34,601 nucleotides of DNA. Origin: JAGQLF01 sp964635995 (lineage in GTDB: Bacteria > Patescibacteriota > Dojkabacteria > J137). Under the pieces are notes generated by a model that worked only from the letters and a program-made list of their open reading frames with translations, searched no databases and was not told the origin of the DNA. This document shows, piece after piece, positions 1-6,470 of the stretch. A program made the translations under genes and the position numbers. The stretch is taken from positions 1 to 34,601 of the forward strand of contig CAZWRA010000012.1 in assembly GCA_964635995.1 (NCBI GenBank), in the 5' to 3' direction. The stretch's first letter is position 1. The number at the start of each line of letters is the position of its first letter.

Positions 1-70
1 ACATTGCAAGCAATTTCGACCGCAAAAGTGGGGATTATCTTCCTTTAGTTTACAGCTATGTTGCATATAC

Positions 71-98
71 TTGTCAGACTTTCTGTACTGTTTATAGG
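71..98 (+). promoter_or_regulatory. putative promoter of the fibre gene
   Basis: A -35-like TTGTCA (71-76) is followed after 16 nt by a -10-like TATAGG (93-98). A start site near 105 would leave a leader of about 20 nt before the ATG at 126. The -10 box is weak, so this is tentative, but it favours the ATG at 126 over the TTG at 111. The same reading frame stays open upstream to the window edge. Confidence 0.35.
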
Positions 99-125
99 TA
101 CGGTTTTTATTTGTGGTACCCAAGA

Positions 126-2396
126 ATGAAGAGAAGAGAAAAAATTGAGCGTCAGAAAGATGCTTATATTTCTTGTCCTAATAGCGGATCAATCCTTGAG
201 CATGTAGTTTCTAAGTATGATTCAAATATGTTGATTCTGATACTTTTCTTAGCACTATTGTTAGTATTATTTCTCTTTATAAATAGAGGAGCTGTATTTA
301 ATATTTTCGATATTTCTGCTGCTTCAAGAACAGTAAATTTTGCTGGAAAGATTATAAATAAGGCTGATGGTACTAATTTAAATCCAGGTAGTCCTTCTTG
401 CGTTTCAGCTGGGGCAGATTCTTGTGATATTAGAGTAAGAATTTATGACGCAGCGTCAGGAGGTAATCAGCTATTTGAAGAAGAGCATTTAAACTTTGAA
501 TTAGGAGATATCAACGGAATATTTACTATTGATATAAATAGTGTTTGTGATTCACAAGAACAAGACGGAATAGATTGGGCTACAACAGCTTGTGTAAGTA
601 ATGGAGGAGTAGATTTTAGTGATCCAAGTATTTATTTAGAAATTGCTTTTGCTCCTGCTGGAGATCAAAATTACTCTGAGGTTTTCGCAAGAAAAATATT
701 TACAAATGCTCCTAGTGCATTATTTGCTGAAAGAGCAGGTGCATTCGATCCGGGATTAACAGAGGGATCAATTCTATTTCAAATTGACGGAGGAATAGGG
801 GAAGATACGGACCTTTTTTGGAACGATACGACAAATAGACTTGGAGTTGGGACTGATGTTGTAGATGCTAAAGTCGAAATTCTAGAAAGTGGAAATTTTA
901 CTGCTTTAGAAATTCATGCTCCTGGTTTAAATGATAAACCTGCTGTAAGTATTCAAGAATTACCATTATCTACAGATGTTAATACTGGAAAAGCACTAGA
1001 GTTTAAGGTTGATGGAGAAACTTTTGGAAGAGGAATGTATTACTCAGACGGATCCTACGGAATTGGAGGAGGAAGTTCAACTAGAGATGTATATATAAGT
1101 AGATATGCAGCAAACGTTTTAAGAATAGATTCAAATAGAGCAGGAGGAGCTGCTGATCTTTTAGTAACAGGAGATATTGGTATTGGAGTTACTAATCCAA
1201 CAGCAAGGCTAACAATAGCTGCTTCTTCTTCAACTGCAGCTCAAATTAACTTAACTGATGGAACTGATCCAACATCTCCAGATAATGGAGATCTTTGGTG
1301 GAATGGAACGAATCTATACTTTAGTGACGGAGTATCAACTTATGACTTATTATCTGATTCATCTCCAAGCTCAGTAGAGTCTGCTTTTAGTGTTTATGCA
1401 AGCTCAGGTCAATCAATACCGACATCATCAGCAACAATTATTAACTTAAATACTGAAGAATTTGATGTAAATAACGAATGGGATAGTAGTACTTATAGAT
1501 TTACTCCTACAACTGCAGGGAAATATATTTTAACGGGATCGTTATATATTGAAGCTAATGTTGCAAATACAGCTTATCAAGTAGTTATCTTTAAAAATGG
1601 TTCAGCATTTAAATGGGGTAACTATCAAACAAATGGCTCTTTAACGGCTAGCGGATCGACAGTATCGGCTATAGTAGATGCAAATGGATCTGGAGATTAT
1701 TTTGAATTAAGAGCATGGCAAGCTTCAGGAGTTGATCAAACATTAAATCCTTCATCAGAATTAACATATTTCACAGGTTCGCTTTTAAGAGGAGGTGAAA
1801 GTATAGCCTCAGCAGGAGGACAGTGGGAAGAAGATGGCTCAGATATTTATTATAGTGATGGTCAAGTAGGAATAGGAACTAGAGCACCTCCACAAGCACT
1901 ATTTCATGTTCAGGAAAATGCTTCTGGAATACCTTCTTTAACAGCTGATACACAAACAGTATTTTCAAGTATAGACAGTACAACAATTGCAATTATTGCT
2001 GTAAATACAGATTATTCTTCTATTAATTTTGGAGACTCTGACTTAGAAAAGTCAGGTGTAATAGAATACTCTCATCTTAATGATTCTTTTGCATTCTATA
2101 CAGATAATAATTATGCTTTAGAAATAGGATCATCAGGGGCATTAACCGTAACTTCTTTATCTGGAGGAGGAACACAATGTTTACAAGTAGATAATAACGG
2201 AACACTTTCTGGGACAGGGGTTGCGTGTGGATCAGGAAGTGGTAATTATGTAAATTTTATACCTGGGGTTAATCAAGATTCTGGTACAACAACTAATCCA
2301 TTAATATGGATTAATGAAAATGGTGCTAATTCTCCGGATCTTCTGGTAATTGAAAAAAGGGGGAAGCTCAAAGTTACTTTTAGCAAACAATGGTAA
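126..2396 (+). CDS. membrane-anchored fibre protein, N-terminal part (frameshifted gene, piece 1 of 3)
   Basis: This is the N-terminal part of a long surface protein. Counting from the ATG at 126, residues 1-34 are polar and basic, and residues 35-52 form a strongly hydrophobic signal anchor, so the rest should lie outside the cell. The body is a Gly/Ser/Thr/Asn-rich, beta-prone repeat typical of fibre shafts, with recurring phrases such as VGIGT. About 1380-1795 encodes a C1q/TNF-like jelly-roll domain (SAFSV start, TAGKY and FKNG motifs), a trimerising fold. Near the end the phrase SGGGTQCLQVDNNG appears, and it recurs in piece 2. The frame runs off after an A6G5 run at 2353-2363 and stops at 2396, while the protein clearly continues in the next frame from about 2359. 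The product's ligand is unknown. A TTG start at 111 is possible but less likely. Confidence 0.75.
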   Translation: MKRREKIERQKDAYISCPNSGSILEHVVSKYDSNMLILILFLALLLVLFLFINRGAVFNIFDISAASRTVNFAGKIINKADGTNLNPGSPSCVSAGADSCDIRVRIYDAASGGNQLFEEEHLNFELGDINGIFTIDINSVCDSQEQDGIDWATTACVSNGGVDFSDPSIYLEIAFAPAGDQNYSEVFARKIFTNAPSALFAERAGAFDPGLTEGSILFQIDGGIGEDTDLFWNDTTNRLGVGTDVVDAKVEILESGNFTALEIHAPGLNDKPAVSIQELPLSTDVNTGKALEFKVDGETFGRGMYYSDGSYGIGGGSSTRDVYISRYAANVLRIDSNRAGGAADLLVTGDIGIGVTNPTARLTIAASSSTAAQINLTDGTDPTSPDNGDLWWNGTNLYFSDGVSTYDLLSDSSPSSVESAFSVYASSGQSIPTSSATIINLNTEEFDVNNEWDSSTYRFTPTTAGKYILTGSLYIEANVANTAYQVVIFKNGSAFKWGNYQTNGSLTASGSTVSAIVDANGSGDYFELRAWQASGVDQTLNPSSELTYFTGSLLRGGESIASAGGQWEEDGSDIYYSDGQVGIGTRAPPQALFHVQENASGIPSLTADTQTVFSSIDSTTIAIIAVNTDYSSINFGDSDLEKSGVIEYSHLNDSFAFYTDNNYALEIGSSGALTVTSLSGGGTQCLQVDNNGTLSGTGVACGSGSGNYVNFIPGVNQDSGTTTNPLIWINENGANSPDLLVIEKRGKLKVTFSKQW

Positions 2397-4422
2397 GTTA
2401 ACTGTATCAGGGGATAATAATGTTTCTGGTGTATTAACGGTAGATAGTACGACATCATCTTCTTCAGGTGCAAATAATGGTTTAAAAGTGAATGCTACTC
2501 AAACTGCCGCTTCATCTGGATCAATTGAAGTAATCTCAAGTGAAGTTTTTTACAGTAGTTCAGGAACACTAGTAGGACTTTCATCATATGGAGCTAGACC
2601 AAGAAACGACGGAACTGGTACGGTTACAACATTATCTGGCTATTCAGTAAGAGGAAGAGTAGCTGCAAGTTCCACAGTAACTAATTCAATGGGATTTCAA
2701 GCAATCAATTTTGAAAATTACGGGACAGAGACTAATCAGTATGGTCTTTATGTTGCAAATCAAACCTCAGGGGTAAATGATTATGGCGTTTATATACAAG
2801 GTGCTGATTCTGCTGCTCTTTATGTAGAAGCTGGTAACGTAATTCTTAATCCTCTTTCTGGAGGCGGAACACGGTGTTTACAAGTTGATAATAATGGTGT
2901 GATTTCTGCAGCAGGTAGTGCACGCAGTTCTTTAAGTTCTCTTGGCAATACAGTTATTCGAGATTGGACTTCAGCAGATACAGCTATAGATAGTTTAATT
3001 CCAGGAACTAATCAAGGAGGATTTATTCAAGCCCCATCTCAACAGCATCTCACAATTGGAATTTTAGGAAATGATACTAATGATGCTTTCACAATATTAA
3101 CAAACAGTGATAATACAGCAGCAGCTACTGCAGCTGATTTAGATTATAATGCATTTACTGTGAGAAATGATGAGAAAGTAGGAATAGGATCTTCGGCTCC
3201 AGGTAGTTTGCTAGATATTAATTCACAAGGTACAAATTCAGGAATTTATTTCAATGGACAGCAAGCTCTAACAGGATATGCAACAGATAATTGGCTTAGA
3301 TTAAACAATGGTAATTTGTTTACTAATGGAGTATATACTCCAGGAATATTTAGAGCTGATGATTATGCACAATTTCTAGGTGGAGTTCATGTAGGAGGAA
3401 CTTCTGATCCAGGAACTGATAATTTAGTAGTTGACGGAACATCTACATTAACTGGAACTATACTACCTGGAGGAATAGTTGATTTCACAGATTCAGCTAC
3501 TGACAAAATACACTTATTTTCAAATACATGTGGTATAGGTATTGAAGGAGGCACTCTTACGAATTGGTCAGGATCTCAGTTCAGATGGAGAACAGGCGGT
3601 ACTAGTGTTTCTTCTGGAACAGAGAGAATGTTATTAACTACAAGTGGACTGTCAGTCATAGGTAAAATAGTTGCAACTGGGAATGAAATAGAAATTCAAG
3701 GTACACTGGATGTTACTGCGCCTTTTGTTAGGTTTCATCGTCCTGCAGAGGAGTTTGGTCAGATAAGATATGGGTTAGATGGAGTGGGAGGTCATAATCA
3801 GACGTTTTATTTTAGAAATATGAACGCAAATACTTCAGCACATATTCATGCAAATAATATAATTTCAATCGGGACTATTACAGGGAACGGGTCAGGGCTT
3901 ACAACTTTAAATGCAAGTAACTTATCCTCAGGTACGATTGCTTCTGCAAGACTATCGGGTACTTATGCGATTGCTATTTCAGGAAGTGCTTCTACAGCTT
4001 CGGCCCTAGCTGCAAACGGAGCTAACTGTTCATCTGGGTCTTATTCGCTAGGAGTTAATGCTGCAGGAGCAGTTGAGAGTTGTACTTCTGTGTCTTCATC
4101 TGAGACTGATCCTCAAGTAGGTTCATTCTCTGGGGCTGATCAGGTTGGATTCTGGAATGGCTCTCAAATAAATGGAAATGTAACCTTTAGATTTATAACA
4201 AGTGATGCCAGTAATAGAATTACAATGAGGAACGATGGTACAGCTAATACTAATACAAAGCTAACTATTGATGGAGATGTTTATGGAACAACAGGATATG
4301 CTATATGGGCAGAAAATACAGGAAGTTCTGGAAGAGACGGTATTACTGTTAATATGAGCACTGGGGCTAATGCAATGGAATTTTTTAATACTGGGGACAC
4401 AAGTTGGAGGTGGGAGGTGTGA
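2350..4422 (+). CDS. fibre protein, central part (frameshifted gene, piece 2 of 3)
   Basis: This continues piece 1 in the +1 frame. Removing one base from the A6G5 run gives an uninterrupted junction reading IEKGGSSKLLLANNGKLTV, so this is not an independent gene and its apparent TTG start is probably not used. The sequence is low-complexity, Gly/Ser/Thr/Asn-rich shaft with pseudo-repeats, including SGGGTRCLQVDNNG near 2860-2905, a near copy of the phrase in piece 1. No enzyme motif is visible. The frame ends at a TGA (4420-4422) within a G-rich stretch, and the family's C-terminal domain follows in the -1 frame. Whether the living gene is intact, decays, or uses recoding cannot be told from one assembly. 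Confidence 0.7.
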   Translation: MKKGGSSKLLLANNGKLTVSGDNNVSGVLTVDSTTSSSSGANNGLKVNATQTAASSGSIEVISSEVFYSSSGTLVGLSSYGARPRNDGTGTVTTLSGYSVRGRVAASSTVTNSMGFQAINFENYGTETNQYGLYVANQTSGVNDYGVYIQGADSAALYVEAGNVILNPLSGGGTRCLQVDNNGVISAAGSARSSLSSLGNTVIRDWTSADTAIDSLIPGTNQGGFIQAPSQQHLTIGILGNDTNDAFTILTNSDNTAAATAADLDYNAFTVRNDEKVGIGSSAPGSLLDINSQGTNSGIYFNGQQALTGYATDNWLRLNNGNLFTNGVYTPGIFRADDYAQFLGGVHVGGTSDPGTDNLVVDGTSTLTGTILPGGIVDFTDSATDKIHLFSNTCGIGIEGGTLTNWSGSQFRWRTGGTSVSSGTERMLLTTSGLSVIGKIVATGNEIEIQGTLDVTAPFVRFHRPAEEFGQIRYGLDGVGGHNQTFYFRNMNANTSAHIHANNIISIGTITGNGSGLTTLNASNLSSGTIASARLSGTYAIAISGSASTASALAANGANCSSGSYSLGVNAAGAVESCTSVSSSETDPQVGSFSGADQVGFWNGSQINGNVTFRFITSDASNRITMRNDGTANTNTKLTIDGDVYGTTGYAIWAENTGSSGRDGITVNMSTGANAMEFFNTGDTSWRWEV

Positions 4423-5036
4423 CAGTAAACGCATCAACAACAACATTTAACACTACTTCTGATTTAAGGTTAAAAGAAAATATAAGTAACTCAGTAAATG
4501 GTTTAGATATACTTAATCAAATAAAAATTGTAGATTATAACTATATTAATGATCCTGAGCATCAATTACACACTGGAGTAATTGCTCAAGATCTAAATGA
4601 AATATTCCCAACAGCAGTAAAGGCTCCCGCTGATGAAAGCGAGTACTGGATGGTTGACTATAGTAAGTTAGTAGCTCCAGCAATTAGAGCAATTCAAGAA
4701 CAACAAACCCAAATTGATGAACTAAGAGAAATGGTTCAAGACTCTGGAGGTTGGATACAGGATAATAATATTGCTGGAACAGTTTCGATTCGAGAGGAAG
4801 TTATAAACGGAGATTTAAAAGTTGAAGGTAAGATTTATTCAGGTTCTGATACAACTGGAAGAGTAACAATTGTGTCTGGTGAAACTGAAATAGAAATAAA
4901 ATTTGAAGAACCTTATAAAACCGTTCCAAACGTTGTTATAACACCTATCGGACTGGACTCTATTACATTTAGTCTTAAATATGATGTTGATGAAATTACA
5001 ACTGATAGCTTTAAATTAAACTTAATCAGACATTAA
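4404..5036 (+). CDS. fibre protein, C-terminal S74 intramolecular chaperone (piece 3 of 3)
   Basis: This holds a peptidase S74 / endosialidase-type intramolecular chaperone domain. The hallmark TTSDLRLKENI begins around 4452. In this family the chain cleaves itself between the Ser and Asp of that motif (Ser19-Asp20 counted from 4404) after helping the fibre fold as a trimer. The GVIAQDLNEIFP motif and the long helix around IRAIQEQQTQIDELREM, a likely trimeric coiled coil, follow in the expected order. A beta-rich tail (about 4800-5036) follows the coiled coil and may be an extra domain. The true N-terminus is the upstream frame: one inserted base near 4411 would fuse it to piece 2. S74 domains are best known from phage tail spikes, but they also end bacterial surface proteins, and no other phage gene is present here. 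Confidence 0.85.
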   Translation: MEVGGVTVNASTTTFNTTSDLRLKENISNSVNGLDILNQIKIVDYNYINDPEHQLHTGVIAQDLNEIFPTAVKAPADESEYWMVDYSKLVAPAIRAIQEQQTQIDELREMVQDSGGWIQDNNIAGTVSIREEVINGDLKVEGKIYSGSDTTGRVTIVSGETEIEIKFEEPYKTVPNVVITPIGLDSITFSLKYDVDEITTDSFKLNLIRH

Positions 5037-5117
5037 CAAAGGATATTGAATTCTCTTGGATTGCAATCGCTCCATTAAACAATTAGTAATTATCAATTAA
5101 GAATTAACAATATTTAA

Positions 5118-6143
5118 TTACCCCATTGATGCATAACCTTTAGGATAAGTCTTCTTCCACTCATAAGCATGAGCAATCATGTCAGAAAGTGAAAACTCTG
5201 GAGTCCAATTTAAAACTGTCTTAGCTTTTTCATTATTTGCATAAAATGCAACTGGATCTCCAGGTCTTCTTACGCCATACCTAACATCGAAATCTCCATG
5301 TATCTTTTTTAGTTCATTAACTACTTCAAGGTTTGTGTAACCAGTACCTGTACCAATATTAAAAACATCAGATTTATAGGTACTGACAAGATATTCTAAA
5401 GCTTTAACGTGAGCTGTTGCTAAATCAGAAACATGAATATAGTCTCGAACACAAGTCCCATCTTTAGTTGGATAGTCATTTCCAAAAATTGCGAATTTAT
5501 CTCTTAAGCCTAGAGCATACTCAATTGCAACTGTTATTAAATGAGTTGGATTTGGATAATCTTGTCCTATTCTTAATTTAGGGTCAGCCCCAGCAGCATT
5601 AAAATATCTTAAAATCACATGATTAATACGTTCATCGATAGAAACTTTTTTTTGATTTAAATCTCTAAGAATAGTCTCTACCATTAACTTAGACCATCCG
5701 TATGCACTCTCAGGCTTTAATTCTGTAGTTTCAAAAACCTCAGGATTTTCTGGAGTTCCGTATACTGCTGCTGTTGAAGAAAAGATAATATTTCTAACGT
5801 TATTAAACTGCATTGCTTTAAGTAAGTTTAAACTTCCAGCTACATTATTTTCATAAAATCTAGTTGGATGAACGACTGATACTCCTGCTTCAATTAAAGC
5901 TGCAAAATGTATAACAGCGTCAGGTCTAAAATGTCCTAAAGCATTATTAATTTGATCAATATTTAACAATTCACCTTCAAATATTTCAATAGTTTTGCCT
6001 TTAGTGCTCTCGATTTGTTTTACAGCTCTTCGATGGCCATTTTTAAAATTATCGAAAACAGCTAATTCATAATTTTGTTCTGCTAAAGCTAGTAGTGTAT
6101 GACTCCCAATATAACCTGCTCCTCCTGCTAATAATATTTTCAT
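5118..6143 (-). CDS. galE: UDP-glucose 4-epimerase
   Basis: GalE interconverts UDP-glucose and UDP-galactose with bound NAD in the cytoplasm. This 341-residue protein has the usual length. It carries the Rossmann NAD motif GGAGYIGS at residues 7-14, the SST of the active site at 122-124, and the catalytic pair Tyr148 and Lys152 in YGWSK. The RYFNAAGA and GDGTCVRDYIHV-like segments (here KDGTCVRDYIHV) also match short-chain dehydrogenase epimerases. Relatives acting on UDP-GlcNAc or UDP-glucuronate cannot be excluded from sequence alone. It converges on the fibre gene with about 80 nt between stops and is divergent from the large repeat protein. A role in supplying galactose-type sugar donors to the glycosyltransferases further along is an inference. 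Confidence 0.93.
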   Translation of the reverse strand: MKILLAGGAGYIGSHTLLALAEQNYELAVFDNFKNGHRRAVKQIESTKGKTIEIFEGELLNIDQINNALGHFRPDAVIHFAALIEAGVSVVHPTRFYENNVAGSLNLLKAMQFNNVRNIIFSSTAAVYGTPENPEVFETTELKPESAYGWSKLMVETILRDLNQKKVSIDERINHVILRYFNAAGADPKLRIGQDYPNPTHLITVAIEYALGLRDKFAIFGNDYPTKDGTCVRDYIHVSDLATAHVKALEYLVSTYKSDVFNIGTGTGYTNLEVVNELKKIHGDFDVRYGVRRPGDPVAFYANNEKAKTVLNWTPEFSLSDMIAHAYEWKKTYPKGYASMG

Positions 6144-6386
6144 AATTTAAATTTATAAAATTAATTTAAAGTTAGTATACAAAATAAATTTCTCTCTAAA
6201 AATCAAAATTTACAATATCTTTATCGTTATTTTTAGTTTAATTAACATATCTAAAGTTCAATAATTACCATCAATAAAGGCTTTTCACTGTCTACTTTGA
6301 ATAGAATGCTTCTATATCTTGAGCTGGTTGAATGGGTATGGCCTTACAATAAGAGTATTGACGTATTTGCTACTAACATAAGATCG

Positions 6387-6415
6387 TTGACATTTATGCA
6401 TACAAATTATATATT
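6387..6415 (+). promoter_or_regulatory. near-consensus sigma-70-type promoter of the repeat protein
   Basis: A perfect -35 TTGACA (6387-6392), a 17-nt spacer and -10 TATATT (6410-6415) place the start site near 6422, about 49 nt before the ATG at 6471. This is the best promoter in the window. The rest of the 327-nt gap between galE and this gene (6144-6386) is AT-rich and shows no gene; a weak TATACT on the minus strand near 6180 could serve galE. Confidence 0.75.
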
Positions 6416-6424
6416 TTAATACGT

Positions 6425-6442
6425 GGTTTGGGATCCCAGACC
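6425..6442 (+). promoter_or_regulatory. 5' leader hairpin followed by U-rich tract
   Basis: The 18-nt inverted repeat GGTTTGGGATCCCAGACC lies at the very start of the predicted transcript and can fold with a GATC loop and seven stem pairs, one of them wobble. It is followed by TTATTTT. It could protect the mRNA 5' end or act as a leaky early terminator; the sequence does not decide between them. Confidence 0.45.
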
Positions 6443-6470
6443 TTATTTTATATTTTATTTTAATTACCTT

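Noticed and set aside
111..5036. Prophage tail-fibre locus
   Set aside because: The S74 domain suggests a phage, but no terminase, portal, capsid, tail or integrase gene is present and the protein starts with a signal anchor. A cellular surface protein is more likely, within the limits of a window that begins at this gene.
6340..6386. Second tandem promoter with TTGACG near 6357
   Set aside because: The only -10-like sequence, TAAGAT, is 15 nt away, and the nearby TTGACA/17/TATATT promoter is far better.
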